DNA from: Noviherbaspirillum denitrificans
GTDB taxonomy: Bacteria; Pseudomonadota; Gammaproteobacteria; Burkholderiales; Burkholderiaceae_D
DNA: 38,299 nucleotides
Assembly (NCBI RefSeq): GCF_002211445.1
Contig: NZ_LSTO01000001.1
Span: 3,734,862 to 3,773,160, forward strand
Direction of reading: 5' to 3'
Positions 17,037-28,908 of the stretch are shown piece by piece; position 1 is the first letter of the stretch; every line of letters starts with the position of its first letter. Under the pieces are notes generated by a model. The model was not told where the DNA came from, did no database searches, and was given only the letters and a program-made list of their open reading frames with translations. The position numbers and the translations under genes were made by a program.

Positions 17037-17642
17037 ATGAAAGCTTCAGCCCTGCTTCTCGCCATTGCTGTCACCGCCACGATTCCTCTCGGTAGCACGT
17101 TCGCCCAGGACAAGAACGCGGGACACGGCGGCGCGCACTCCGGGCACGCGATGCAGAGTTCGCCAAATGCCGATCAGGCCCCGTTCGACCTGCAGTTCAT
17201 TGACACCATGACGGTGCACCATCAAGGCGCACTCGACATGGCGAAGCTCGTTGAAGACCGGTCTGAGCGGCAGGAACTCAAGCAGCTCGCCAGGAAGATG
17301 ATTGACGACCAGCAGAGCGAAATAAGGCAGATGCAAGCATGGAAGCAGCAGTGGTACCCGGACAAGCGCGATGCCGTGAACATGAAGATGCCTGGCATGA
17401 CGGAGTCGATGAAGGATATGCGCATGGACAAGCTCGAAGCCGCGAAGGGTAATACCTTTGATGTGATGTTCATCGACATGATGACGAAGCATCACGAAGG
17501 CGCCGTGAAGATGGCCCAGGTCGCGGGGAAAAAAGCCGAGCATGCCGAAGTGAAGGAACTCGCCGGGAAAGTAATTTCCGCGCAAAACAAGGAGATTGCT
17601 CAGATGGCCAAGTGGAAAAAAGAATGGAAGGCCAAACGCTGA
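17037..17642 (+). CDS. DUF305 ferritin-like periplasmic protein
   Basis: This encodes 201 residues from the ATG at 17037, with AGGAGG a few bases ahead. A signal peptide ('LLLAIAVTATIPLGSTFA') and a His-rich spacer precede two copies of the DUF305 signature: 'FIDTMTVHHQGALDMAKL' and 'FIDMMTKHHEGAVKMAQV'. Between them is a Met-rich stretch ('AVNMKMPGMTESMKDMRMD'). DUF305 proteins are helical-bundle secreted proteins often found beside copper genes; the paired His-His and Met residues may hold copper, though this is inference. It is the last gene before the second CueR box, 158 bases after the CusF-like gene. Confidence 0.9.
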   Translation: MKASALLLAIAVTATIPLGSTFAQDKNAGHGGAHSGHAMQSSPNADQAPFDLQFIDTMTVHHQGALDMAKLVEDRSERQELKQLARKMIDDQQSEIRQMQAWKQQWYPDKRDAVNMKMPGMTESMKDMRMDKLEAAKGNTFDVMFIDMMTKHHEGAVKMAQVAGKKAEHAEVKELAGKVISAQNKEIAQMAKWKKEWKAKR

Positions 17643-17662
17643 ACATCATGTCAAAGCCGACC

Positions 17663-17693
17663 TTGACCTTCCCATTACAGGAAGGTCTAGACT
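17663..17693 (+). promoter_or_regulatory. CueR/MerR-type copper promoter 2
   Basis: The -35 box TTGACC (17663-17668) and -10 box TAGACT (17688-17693) have a 19-base spacer. The dyad ACCTTCC-N7-GGAAGGT (17666-17686) is perfect. It is near-identical in its arms to promoter 1 but with a different centre and -10 box. It starts 21 bases after the DUF305 stop and 32 bases before the CopZ start, so it would drive the copZ-copA group. Confidence 0.9.
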
Positions 17694-17724
17694 GATCTTA
17701 GGGTCAACACAGGGGGGGATCATC

Positions 17725-17976
17725 ATGATTGAGCTTCAAGTTGAAAAGATGTCGTGCGGGGGCTGCGCTGCACGGGTGACAAGAGTCGTTCAGTCCCTGG
17801 ACGATTCAGCAAAGGTAAAAGTCGACCTGCCGCGAAAAATCGTCTATGTCGAAAGCGACATCGACACTGATACTTTGGTGCAGGCAATTACCGCAGCCGG
17901 GTATCCAGCTCGTGCCCAGGCAGGCGTGCTCGCCGGGCAGGAAGACCTGCCCGGCGAGCAATCCGGATTAGTTTGA
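17725..17976 (+). CDS. copZ: CopZ-like cytoplasmic copper chaperone (HMA domain)
   Basis: This encodes 83 residues. A run of seven G precedes the ATG at 17725. It is a single heavy-metal-associated domain with the Cu(I)-binding motif Met-Ser-Cys-Gly-Gly-Cys ('VEKMSCGGCAARVTRVVQ') near residues 9-14, and the usual 'ITAAGYPAR' end of the fold. It has no signal peptide, so it acts in the cytoplasm. It would pass Cu(I) to the CopA ATPase, which has no HMA domain of its own. It is the first gene behind CueR promoter 2. The C-terminal 15 residues extend past the fold. Confidence 0.92.
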   Translation: MIELQVEKMSCGGCAARVTRVVQSLDDSAKVKVDLPRKIVYVESDIDTDTLVQAITAAGYPARAQAGVLAGQEDLPGEQSGLV

Positions 17977-18044
17977 CTTAGGTCATTCAAGTTTTGAGGG
18001 ATGCTTTCTAATATGGCAATAAGACAGGTGTAAAAGCAGCAAGC

Positions 18045-18066
18045 AGCAGTCCTGAAAGGCACTGCT
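18045..18066 (+). terminator. Weak hairpin after copZ
   Basis: AGCAGT-CCT and AGG-C-ACTGCT form about 9 base pairs with a bulged C and a 3-base loop, followed by TTTCTGTC. It lies 68 bases after the copZ stop. It could be a partial terminator or processing site that lets copZ be made in excess over the downstream membrane genes. Strength is uncertain. Confidence 0.35.
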
Positions 18067-18094
18067 TTCTGTCATGGAACGCCAGGAGGGTGAG

Positions 18095-18346
18095 ATGCGT
18101 ACACACGACCACCAACCACACCAGTCAAATCGCAGCAAGTGGATATTGATTGGCTTCCTCGCAGTAGCCGCATATTTCCTGTGGAGCGAACACAAGGCTC
18201 ATTTGATGGCCGCGCTTCCCTATCTGCTCTTTCTCGCCTGCCCGTTGATGCACTTGTTTCACCACCACGGACACGGCAAACATCATGGTCAGCCAGACCA
18301 ACGGGAAGCGAATCGCCGGCCTGGCCATGCGGGAGAAGAATCATGA
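18095..18346 (+). CDS. DUF2933 small membrane protein
   Basis: This encodes 83 residues from the ATG at 18095; AGGAGGGTGAG directly ahead is a strong ribosome binding site. The N-terminus is His/Gln-rich ('[14 protein letters not shown]'), followed by two hydrophobic helices ('[15 protein letters not shown]' and '[17 protein letters not shown]') and a His-rich end ('[11 protein letters not shown]'). This is the pattern of DUF2933 proteins, small membrane proteins near copper and heavy-metal ATPases. Function is not known; the Cys-Pro-Leu-Met-His in helix 2 may bind metal. Its stop overlaps the next gene's ATG by 4 bases. Confidence 0.8.
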   Translation: MRTHDHQPHQSNRSKWILIGFLAVAAYFLWSEHKAHLMAALPYLLFLACPLMHLFHHHGHGKHHGQPDQREANRRPGHAGEES

Positions 18347-18996
18347 GCGAAACTCCCTCCTACGGCCTGTGGAGCCTGGTTATCCTGAACTCACTGGTCT
18401 TCATCATCTTCGCCTTCAGCTTTACCAAACCAAAGACAAGCCGTGACTGGCGCTCGTTCGGCGCCTTCTCGGCCTTCGTGGTGGCGCTGTTTACCGAGAT
18501 GTACGGCTTCCCGCTGACCATCTACCTGCTGCTTCCCTGGCTGTCGAAGCACTTCCCCGGCACTGACTTTCTCTCGCATGACGCCGGGCATCTGCTGGAA
18601 ATGATGTTTGGATGGAAGGCGAATCCGCACTTTGGACCGTTCCACTTGCTCAGCAACGCCTTCATCTTCGGCGGCTTCATCATGTTGTCGTCGGCATGGA
18701 GCGTACTGTATGACGCACAGACGCACCATCGCCTGGCCAAGACCGGACTGTATGCGCATATCCGGCATCCCCAGTACGTGGCTTTCGTGCTCATCATGTT
18801 CGGGTTCCTGCTTCAGTGGCCGACCCTGGTGACGCTCGCCATGTTCCCGATCCTGATTGTGGTCTACGCCAGACTGGCACGCTCCGAAGAACGCGACATG
18901 GTTGCCGAATTCGGTGAGGAATACGAAAGGTATCGACGGAGCACGCCGCCATTCATCCCCGCGTTGCGACACAGGAATGCGGACGTGCATTCGTGA
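18343..18996 (+). CDS. Isoprenylcysteine carboxyl methyltransferase-like membrane protein
   Basis: This encodes 217 residues from the ATG at 18343, overlapping the DUF2933 stop. It has four to five membrane helices. The C-terminal half carries the ICMT/PEMT signature '[21 protein letters not shown]' (the RHPxY S-adenosylmethionine site) and '[19 protein letters not shown]'. Bacterial homologues are common next to copper ATPases; the methyl acceptor is unknown. The gene ends 21 bases before copA, so it is part of the same transcript. Confidence 0.88.
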   Translation: MSETPSYGLWSLVILNSLVFIIFAFSFTKPKTSRDWRSFGAFSAFVVALFTEMYGFPLTIYLLLPWLSKHFPGTDFLSHDAGHLLEMMFGWKANPHFGPFHLLSNAFIFGGFIMLSSAWSVLYDAQTHHRLAKTGLYAHIRHPQYVAFVLIMFGFLLQWPTLVTLAMFPILIVVYARLARSEERDMVAEFGEEYERYRRSTPPFIPALRHRNADVHS

Positions 18997-19017
18997 CAGA
19001 CAACAAGGGAGCCCATC

Positions 19018-21851
<2,834 letters not shown>

Positions 21852-21864
<13 letters not shown>

Positions 21865-22256
21865 TTCGCGCACTGGCGCTTCTCGTCGCGTTCGGCCTGT
21901 GGAGTGCTGCGCTCACGGGGCAGCCACTGAAACAGCAGACAAACAATAAAGACGCCGTCACGGTCAAAGTGACGCCTTTGAAAGTAGAGGGCGCCGTCTG
22001 GGAGTTCGAGATCGTCTTCGACACGCACTCCCAGGACCTGAGCGACGACTTGCTCAACGCTGCCGTCCTGGTTGGACCGGACGGTTCTCAAATCAAGCCG
22101 GCGGGTTGGAATGGCGATCCGCCAAGCGGTCACCACCGCAAGGGCGTTCTCCGCTTTAATGCGCTCAATCCTCCGCCTGACGTGCTCGAACTACGCATTG
22201 CTCGTCCCAAAGAGCCGACGCAACGCGCCTTCAAGTGGACGATGCCGCGGCAATAA
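21852..22256 (+). CDS. Secreted protein of unknown function, overlapping copA
   Basis: This encodes 134 residues. The start overlaps the last 13 bases of copA in another frame, with AGGAGC ahead (21838-21843), so it is translationally coupled to copA. A signal peptide ('[19 protein letters not shown]') precedes a compact beta-rich domain ('[20 protein letters not shown]', '[19 protein letters not shown]', '[19 protein letters not shown]'). The fold looks like a small immunoglobulin-like or cupredoxin-like domain, but the ligand residues are few (His-His near 'PPSGHHRKG'). I do not recognise a named family. It is likely a periplasmic partner of CopA. Confidence 0.75.
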
Positions 22257-22281
22257 ACCTGTCGCGAACAGCGGGAAGCTT

Positions 22282-22559
22282 ATGGAGCACGGGCAAAGAG
22301 AGAACAGGATCAAGCGGCTGGAGCTGCTTGGAGGCCTTGGTGCAGGCGCTGCACTTCTTTTGCAGATTATCTGCAACGGTTTGCCGTACCCGCGCTGCTG
22401 CTCGGCGTCGCGTCCCACGGATGGGCGATGTTCCTGAAGGGAAGAATGGAACAGCAGGCCGGAATGATGCAGCCTCGCTGGGCAGAAGCCGCAGAATGGA
22501 CGTGCTGGGCGATGATGGCCGGACTCTTTATCTACATTGCATATCGCGTTCTTTCTTAG
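22282..22559 (+). pseudogene. Small membrane-protein gene with a frameshift
   Basis: The ATG at 22282 opens a frame that begins 'MEHGQRENRIKRLELL' and stops at 22437. The next frame stays open from within 22340-22380 to the TAG at 22557-22559 and reads 'ADYLQRFAVPALLLGVASHG', then 'GRMEQQAGMMQPRWAEAAEW' and a second hydrophobic helix 'AMMAGLFIYIAYRVLS'. Joined, the two parts give a natural two-helix membrane protein of about 92 residues. The change-over lies near CTTCTTTTGCAGATTATC (22353-22370). This is either a real one-base indel or a sequencing error. It is the last gene of the copper cluster, 26 bases after the previous stop. Confidence 0.7.
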
Positions 22560-22594
22560 CTCCGCCTCATTTGCCAGGTGCCAGGCACGGCAAC

Positions 22595-23137
22595 TCAGCG
22601 GATAAACCGCCGGAGCACATCCCGGAATGCAGGATTCTCCGCACATTCCAGCCACTCGAAGGCGACCATTTCGCGGCTGACGATCTCGGCACCGTTTTGC
22701 TGCATGCGATGCAGTGCCAATTCCTTGTCGCGCGGGCGCCGTGAACCGACAGCCTCGTCGACGATGAATACCTTCCTTCCTGCAGAAAGAAGGTCGAGTA
22801 CCGTCTGCAGGACACAGACATGGGCCTCTGTACCGACAACGATCCACTGGCGTCGGTCGGCGCCGGGGGCCTGAAGCAAGGTACCCTCGGTAACGGCGGA
22901 GAAATGTGTCTTCTCCACAATGCAGTCCGCAGGAAGACGCGAGCGCAGGACTGGGTCTGTCAGTCCGATATTGCGGGGACAATGCTCTGTCGCAAGCACG
23001 GGAACGTGGATCGCTTGTGCGACGTCGACAATCCACATCGCTTCAGCCAAGACGGCGTCACCACCGTTAATGACAGGCAATAGGCGCTGTTGAAGATCGA
23101 CAACGAGAACCACGGACTCCACTACGTTAATTCGCAT
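22595..23137 (-). CDS. Isochorismatase-family hydrolase (nicotinamidase-like)
   Basis: This encodes 180 residues from the ATG at 23137. The cysteine-hydrolase triad is visible: Asp14 ('LVVDLQQRLLP'), Lys76 ('VEKTHFSA') and Cys108 ('VGTEAHVCVLQT'). The segment 'LATEHCPRNIGLTDP' matches the YcaC-like branch rather than PncA, as the metal-binding His triad of nicotinamidases is not evident. The substrate is unknown. The copper cluster ends 36 bases away on the opposite strand, so the gene is a separate unit. An in-frame upstream extension to 23269 has no support. Confidence 0.88.
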   Translation of the reverse strand: MRINVVESVVLVVDLQQRLLPVINGGDAVLAEAMWIVDVAQAIHVPVLATEHCPRNIGLTDPVLRSRLPADCIVEKTHFSAVTEGTLLQAPGADRRQWIVVGTEAHVCVLQTVLDLLSAGRKVFIVDEAVGSRRPRDKELALHRMQQNGAEIVSREMVAFEWLECAENPAFRDVLRRFIR

Positions 23138-23261
23138 GATTTTTTGATTGCTGGTGCCGTCAAGATAGTCACCGGCGATTTTACCTGTATAAAAATCAAA
23201 CTCGCTCGCCCCGGCGGTGCGAGGATGGCATGACCACGTCGGCAAACCTCCTCCAATCAGC

Positions 23262-24161
23262 ATGGACACCTTCGGCCATCACGCCCGGGACATCCTGAAG
23301 CATCCCGGCGCCTTTACCATCCGTACACTCAAGGCCTTCAAGGCCAATCAAGGTTTGTTGCTGGCCGGTGCAGTCGCCTATTACGCGCTGCTGTCCATCG
23401 TGCCGCTGCTCATCCTGATCGTCATCGTGCTCTCGCATGTAATCGGGCAGGCGGAGTTGCTGGAGACCATCTCCCGTTATCTGGAATGGCTCATTCCCGG
23501 CCAGTCGAAAGCAATCACCAGCGAGCTCGCGACCTTCATGGACCACAGCAGTGTCGTCGGCTGGTTCTTGCTGGCGACGCTGGTCTTCTTCAGCTCGCTC
23601 GCGTTCACGGTGCTGGAGAATGCGCTGTCGGTGATCTTCTTTCACCGCGTTGCCATCCACAGGCGTCATTTCCTCGTATCGGCGCTGCTCCCGTATTGCT
23701 ACATCCTCTTTCTCGGTGTCGGCACGCTGGTGGTGACCCTGGTCGCCGGCGCGCTGGAAGCCATGGGGCAGGAGCGCATCCATTTCCTCGGGCATAGCTG
23801 GTCGCTCGGCGGTGTCTCCGGCATGCTGCTCTACCTGCTCGGCGTGGCGGGGGAAATCCTCGTCCTCACTTCCGTGTACATGGTCATGCCGGTCGGACGC
23901 CTGTCGTTGCGACATGCCTTGATTGGCGGAGCCGTGGCGACTTTCCTGTGGGAGATTACCCGGCACATACTGGTCTGGTATTTCGCCACGCTGTCGCAAG
24001 TCAGCAAGGTCTACGGTTCGTTGACGACCGCCATCGTCGTGCTCCTGAGCCTGGAGATCGGTGCCACCGTGCTGTTGCTCGGCGCCCAGGTGATTTCCGA
24101 ATATGAACGCATCAGCCGGGGAACGTCCGGGGAGCGGTTGCGATCCTTGCGTACCGATTGA
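23262..24161 (+). CDS. YihY/BrkB-family inner-membrane protein
   Basis: This encodes 299 residues from the ATG at 23262; an in-frame GTG at 23217 is the alternative, and neither has a strong ribosome binding site. Six membrane helices are seen. Family landmarks include 'AVAYYALLSIVPLLILIVIV' near residue 35, 'SSLAFTVLENALSVIFFHRV', 'LYLLGVAGEILVLTSVYMVM' and the closing helix with 'VYGSLTTAIVVLLSLEIGAT'. The family (UPF0761) was once called RNase BN but is now seen as a membrane protein of unclear function. The gene is divergent from the isochorismatase-like gene. Confidence 0.9.
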   Translation: MDTFGHHARDILKHPGAFTIRTLKAFKANQGLLLAGAVAYYALLSIVPLLILIVIVLSHVIGQAELLETISRYLEWLIPGQSKAITSELATFMDHSSVVGWFLLATLVFFSSLAFTVLENALSVIFFHRVAIHRRHFLVSALLPYCYILFLGVGTLVVTLVAGALEAMGQERIHFLGHSWSLGGVSGMLLYLLGVAGEILVLTSVYMVMPVGRLSLRHALIGGAVATFLWEITRHILVWYFATLSQVSKVYGSLTTAIVVLLSLEIGATVLLLGAQVISEYERISRGTSGERLRSLRTD

Positions 24162-24224
24162 AAGGGATGGACAGCAGTTCCAGCCTGTCCACCCCGCGTC
24201 CTTTACCGATTCGCGTTGGGCGCT

Positions 24225-24860
24225 TTATGCAGCCGCCTTGACGTCCCTGGCGCGCAAGTTTGACAGGTAGACGTTGTCCGCCGCGAGTGCACGTCCTTCA
24301 CGTACGGCGGCGACCCAATCCCCGGTCGTCGTTACCGCTGCAAAGTTGGAGTGGAACACCGTGCAGAAAACCCGGTGGATTTCTTCAGCGCTGGCGCAAC
24401 CGCCGGCATTCTCGTAAGGGAGCGCGCCCGTCGCATCGGACAGGAATTCCACTTTCAGTCCGTCGTGCGCCGCGTGGTAGATGGTCGCTGCATCACAGTT
24501 GTGCGTCATGTACCCGGCAATCGTGAGGGTGTCGACGGCATTGGCAGAGAGCCAATGCCGCAGGTCCGTACCCGTGAATACGCTTGCCATGGTCTTGTTG
24601 ATGTGGCGGGTGGCATCGCGTTCGGCAACGACCGGGTGCAGCTGCCATCCCGGCGATCCCTTGGCAAATACCGGAGAAGATTCGGGGGCGTCATGCTGGA
24701 CGACGATAACCGGCACCCCGGCCGCGCTGGCAGCATCCATCGCGTGGCCGATGTTGGGCAGGGATGTCTCCACCGGCGGATATTCAATGCGCAGGTTGCC
24801 GGTCACGTATTCGTTCTGCACATCAATGACGAGCAGGGCACGGCGCGGGGCTTGGGGCAT
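24225..24860 (-). CDS. Isochorismatase-family cysteine hydrolase
   Basis: This encodes 211 residues. AGGAG precedes the ATG (complement of 24867-24871). The triad is Asp13 ('LLVIDVQNEYV'), Lys89 ('RHINKTMASVF') and Cys122 ('AGYMTHNCDAATIYHA'). The N-terminal 'NEYVTGNLRIEYPP' and the long C-terminal tail are typical of cytoplasmic isochorismatase-like hydrolases found beside GlxA/FtrA-type regulators. It is divergent from such a regulator across 116 bases, so it is probably that regulator's target. The substrate is unknown (amide or isochorismate-like). Confidence 0.9.
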   Translation of the reverse strand: MPQAPRRALLVIDVQNEYVTGNLRIEYPPVETSLPNIGHAMDAASAAGVPVIVVQHDAPESSPVFAKGSPGWQLHPVVAERDATRHINKTMASVFTGTDLRHWLSANAVDTLTIAGYMTHNCDAATIYHAAHDGLKVEFLSDATGALPYENAGGCASAEEIHRVFCTVFHSNFAAVTTTGDWVAAVREGRALAADNVYLSNLRARDVKAAA

Positions 24861-24964
24861 GGTGTTCTCCTTTGATCAAGTGTGGCAGCAAAAAAGTTGT
24901 CTCGATGGCTGCATTCTCGCCATTGCGGAGGAAAACGACGAGTGGCCCGAAGGACGTTATTCGA

Positions 24965-24970
24965 TATAAT
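24965..24970 (+). promoter_or_regulatory. Consensus -10 box placed for leaderless transcription
   Basis: TATAAT lies only 6 bases before the ATG at 24977 of the GlxA-type regulator, and no purine-rich ribosome binding site fits between. A start point about 7 bases after the -10 box would put the first base of the RNA at or next to the ATG. A matching -35 box is not clear (the 17-base position reads close to GTGGCC). Confidence 0.5.
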
Positions 24971-24976
24971 CGGGCC

Positions 24977-25960
24977 ATGCCTGCCCTGACTGCCCAAAAC
25001 GCCCCCCTCAAGGTTGCCGTCCTCGCGTTCGACGGCATCACGCCCTTCCACCTCTCGGTGCCATGCCTGGTTTTTGGCAGCGGCCCGGCGCCGCAGTTCG
25101 ACGTGCGCGTCTGCGCGGTGGAGGATGCGCCGCTGCGCACCTCGGCCGGGTTCGCGATTGTCGCGGAGCACGGCCTGGCTGGGCTCGACGACGCGGATAT
25201 TGTCGTGATGCCGTCGTGGCACGACGACCTTCGCAGCACGCCGTCGTCCCTGCTCGATGCGCTGTGTCGCGCCCATGCGCGCGGCGCCAGGGTCATGGGC
25301 CTTTGCCTCGGCGCGTTTCCGCTTGCCGAAGCCGGACTGCTGAACGGCAAGGCCGCAACGACGCACTGGGTGGCCACAGACAAGCTGGCAGAGCGTTACC
25401 CGAAGGTGAAAGTCAACCGGGAAGTCCTGTATGTGGACGAGGACGATGTACTGACCTCGGCGGGCGTGGCGGCCGGCCTGGATTGCTGCCTGCACCTCGT
25501 GCGCCGCATCCTGGGCGCCGAGGCGGCCAACCGCATGGCACGCAGGCTGCTGATTGCCCCGCACCGGCAAGGCGGACAGGCGCAATTCATCGAAAGGCCG
25601 CTACCGGTCTCCAGCAGCGACGGCCGTTTCGCGCAGGTCCTCGACTGGGTGACGCAGCACCTGGAACAGGCGCACAGCATCGATGCGCTCGCCGAACGCG
25701 CGGCCATGAGCCGTCGCAACTTCACGCGCCATTTTCGCCAGACCACCGGCACGTCGTTCAAGCAGTGGCTGTTGAACCAGCGGATGGCGCATGCGCAGCG
25801 GATGCTTGAAAGCAGCGATGCATCGATTGAAGTGGTGGCGCAAGCGGCGGGATTCGGCACCGCACTCTCCCTGCGGCAGCATTTCCGGCAAGCGCTGCGC
25901 ACTTCGCCGTCGGACTACCGCAAGCAATTCAGGGCCAATTCGACGCCTCAGTCACGCTAA
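24977..25960 (+). CDS. GlxA-family regulator (DJ-1/PfpI domain plus AraC-type HTH)
   Basis: This encodes 327 residues. The N-terminal DJ-1/PfpI-like domain (about 10-185) has the nucleophile-elbow form 'VMGLCLGAFPLAEAG' with Cys110, and 'VLTSAGVAAGLDCCLHLVRR' near its end. The C-terminal AraC domain (about 215-320) shows two helix-turn-helix units: 'SIDALAERAAMSRRNFTRHF' and 'IEVVAQAAGFGTALSLRQHF'. It ends in the family pattern 'RTSPSDYRKQF'. Such regulators sense small metabolites or carnitine- and amine-type compounds; here the divergent isochorismatase-like hydrolase is the probable target. The start at 24977 follows a TATAAT closely, which suggests a leaderless mRNA. Confidence 0.93.
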   Translation: MPALTAQNAPLKVAVLAFDGITPFHLSVPCLVFGSGPAPQFDVRVCAVEDAPLRTSAGFAIVAEHGLAGLDDADIVVMPSWHDDLRSTPSSLLDALCRAHARGARVMGLCLGAFPLAEAGLLNGKAATTHWVATDKLAERYPKVKVNREVLYVDEDDVLTSAGVAAGLDCCLHLVRRILGAEAANRMARRLLIAPHRQGGQAQFIERPLPVSSSDGRFAQVLDWVTQHLEQAHSIDALAERAAMSRRNFTRHFRQTTGTSFKQWLLNQRMAHAQRMLESSDASIEVVAQAAGFGTALSLRQHFRQALRTSPSDYRKQFRANSTPQSR

Positions 25961-25976
25961 GACTGCCGTTTCCCGG

Positions 25977-25996
25977 AACGCCGCAAGACGGCGTTT
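25977..25996 (+). terminator. Factor-independent terminator after the GlxA-type regulator
   Basis: AACGCCG (25977-25983) and CGGCGTT (25989-25995) pair around CAAGA, then TTCATCT follows. The stem is short (7 bp) and the T tract is broken, so the termination is probably moderate. It lies 17 bases after the stop. Confidence 0.5.
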
Positions 25997-26126
25997 CATC
26001 TAATGGGCATCGGGACAGAAAACCTGCGTCCACCGCGCATGGCCTGTCCCGACGGATGGAACGCGCCCCTGCCTCCCGGAAAACGCGTCCCACATCGACG
26101 ACAGACAGCTGACAAGGAGTATCACC

Positions 26127-26654
26127 ATGAAAAAGATGACGATCGCTTTATCCATCGCCGGGCTGTTTGCATGCGGCGCAGCGCCTGCTTTCTCGCAATC
26201 ATCCGCGCCGAACGACGCGCAGATCGCCGGCATTGTCGTGACCGCCAACACCGTCGATATCGATGCCGGCAAGCTGGCCGAAAAAATGTCCGGCAACAAG
26301 GAAGTGAAAGCCTTCGCCAAGCAGATGGTGACCGACCACACCGGCGTCAACAAGCAGGCGACGGCGCTCGTCAAGAAGCTCAAGGTCACGCCGGAAGACA
26401 GCGACACCAGCAAGAGCCTCAAGGAAGGCGGCGATGCGAATATGGCCAAGCTGAAAGGCCTGAAGGGCAAGGAATTCGACAGCGCGTATATCGCGCATGA
26501 AGTGACCTATCACCAGGCCGTGATCGATGCGCTCGACAAGACGCTGATTCCGAACGCGAAGAACGCCGAACTCAAGGCCACGCTGGAAAAGGTGCGCCCG
26601 GCGTTCGTGGCCCACCTGGAACATGCGAAGCATCTGCAGTCTTCGATGAAGTAA
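26127..26654 (+). CDS. DUF4142 periplasmic protein
   Basis: This encodes 175 residues with AAGGAG ahead of the ATG. A signal peptide ('TIALSIAGLFACGAAPAFS') precedes a four-helix ferritin-like DUF4142 domain: 'QIAGIVVTANTVDIDAGKLA', 'KEVKAFAKQMVTDHTGVNKQ', 'YIAHEVTYHQAVIDALDKTL' and 'VAHLEHAKHLQSSMK'. The paired Glu/His residues in the helices are typical, but the activity of this family is not settled. It is followed by a cupredoxin gene after 9 bases, so the two are probably expressed together as an envelope or redox stress pair. Confidence 0.92.
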   Translation: MKKMTIALSIAGLFACGAAPAFSQSSAPNDAQIAGIVVTANTVDIDAGKLAEKMSGNKEVKAFAKQMVTDHTGVNKQATALVKKLKVTPEDSDTSKSLKEGGDANMAKLKGLKGKEFDSAYIAHEVTYHQAVIDALDKTLIPNAKNAELKATLEKVRPAFVAHLEHAKHLQSSMK

Positions 26655-26663
26655 CGTGCGGCC

Positions 26664-27002
26664 ATGGACAACAAGCATCGTCGCCGGCGCCTGGCGAAAA
26701 TCTGCGTGCTCGCCGGCCTGTTCCTGGTGGCGAGCGTCGCGGCGAAAGCGGCCGAGCATACGGTTGTGATCGAGGGCATGCAGTTTGCGCCGGCGACACT
26801 CGAAGTTCGTCCCGGCGACACGGTGATCTGGAAAAACAAGGACCCGTATCCGCATACGGCGACTGCGGTTGGCGGAAGCGGCTTTGACTCGGGAGAGATC
26901 AAGCCGGATCGAAGCTGGAAGTTTGTCGCGAAGAAGGCAGGGACCTTCCCTTACGAATGCACGCTGCACAAGACGATGACAGGCAAGCTTGTCGTGAAGT
27001 AG
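26664..27002 (+). CDS. Secreted type-1 copper cupredoxin (amicyanin/plastocyanin-like)
   Basis: This encodes 112 residues. A twin set of basic residues ('NKHRRRRLAK') starts a signal peptide ('VLAGLFLVASVAAKA'). The mature domain has the four type-1 copper ligands: His64 ('YPHTATA'), Cys99, His102 and Met105 in 'YECTLHKTM', the short C-x2-H-x2-M loop of amicyanin-type proteins. It would be a small periplasmic electron carrier. It follows the DUF4142 gene by 9 bases. It is separate from the CueR-controlled copper cluster, so links to copper resistance are uncertain. Confidence 0.9.
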   Translation: MDNKHRRRRLAKICVLAGLFLVASVAAKAAEHTVVIEGMQFAPATLEVRPGDTVIWKNKDPYPHTATAVGGSGFDSGEIKPDRSWKFVAKKAGTFPYECTLHKTMTGKLVVK

Positions 27003-27013
27003 ACGGGTTGGCG

Positions 27014-28177
<1,164 letters not shown>

Positions 28178-28299
28178 TCAGATACGAGTTCCTTTCCGTC
28201 TGATAGTTCGTTCCGGGGAATTTGATGGATATCGGGTCACAGTGCAAAAAAGGGTGCGACCCGCGTACCCTTTCTTCATCCGTTGAAGGACAGTCTCTT

Positions 28300-28878
28300 C
28301 TACCGGCCCATCGCGTAAAACTCCGCATTCGGGCGCATGCTCGTGACATTCGCCAGGCGATTGGACATCCCGAAAAACGCCGAAATGCCGGCGATGTCCC
28401 AGATGTCGTCTTCGCTAAATCCGTGCGACTTCAGCGTTTCAAAATCAGCCTCTCCCACCAGGTGCGAGGATTGCGACACCTTCATCGCGAAATCGAGCAT
28501 CGCCTTCTGGCGGTCAGTGATGTCGGCCTTGCGATAGTTCACGGCGACCTGGTCGGCGATGAGCGGGTTCTTGGCGCGGATGCGCAGGATGGCGCCGTGC
28601 GCAATCACGCAATACTGGCACTGGTTGGCATTGCTCGTCGCCACGACAATCATTTCCCGCTCTGCCTTGGTCAGGTTGCCGGGCTTGTCCATCAGCGCAT
28701 CGTGATAGGCGAAGAACGCACGGAACTCATCGGGGCGATGCGCGAGCGTCAGGAAAACGTTCGGGATGAAGCCGGATTTTTCCTGGACGGCGAGGATACG
28801 GTTCCGGATGTCTTCGGGAATGTCCTTCAGTTCGGGGACCGGGAAACGGCTCACCGCCGGCTGGTTTGCTTGGGTCAT
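28300..28878 (-). CDS. AhpD-like peroxidase-related enzyme
   Basis: This encodes 192 residues with AGGAGAG ahead of the ATG. It belongs to the carboxymuconolactone decarboxylase/AhpD-like fold. The redox pair is seen as 'SNANQCQYCVIAHGAI' (Cys-x-x-Cys then His), and 'EKSGFIPNVFLTLAHRPDEF' and 'DIAGISAFFGMSNRLAN' match the peroxidase-related branch (about 190 residues). It would reduce peroxides or act as a thiol-disulphide reductant in the cytoplasm. It follows acuI by 30 bases, third gene of the TetR-AcuI transcript. Confidence 0.9.
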   Translation of the reverse strand: MTQANQPAVSRFPVPELKDIPEDIRNRILAVQEKSGFIPNVFLTLAHRPDEFRAFFAYHDALMDKPGNLTKAEREMIVVATSNANQCQYCVIAHGAILRIRAKNPLIADQVAVNYRKADITDRQKAMLDFAMKVSQSSHLVGEADFETLKSHGFSEDDIWDIAGISAFFGMSNRLANVTSMRPNAEFYAMGR

Positions 28879-28908
28879 GCTTCTCTCCTTTGATCGATAA
28901 GACGCTAT

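Noticed and set aside
23196-23999. Minus-strand frame of 267 codons, Asp/Glu/Gln/His-rich
   Set aside because: Antisense to the BrkB-family gene; composition is the usual mirror of a membrane-protein gene.
24168-24191. TGGACAG/CTGTCCA stem between the BrkB gene and the isochorismatase-like gene as a terminator
   Set aside because: Seven base pairs with a 10-base loop and no T run; too weak to call.
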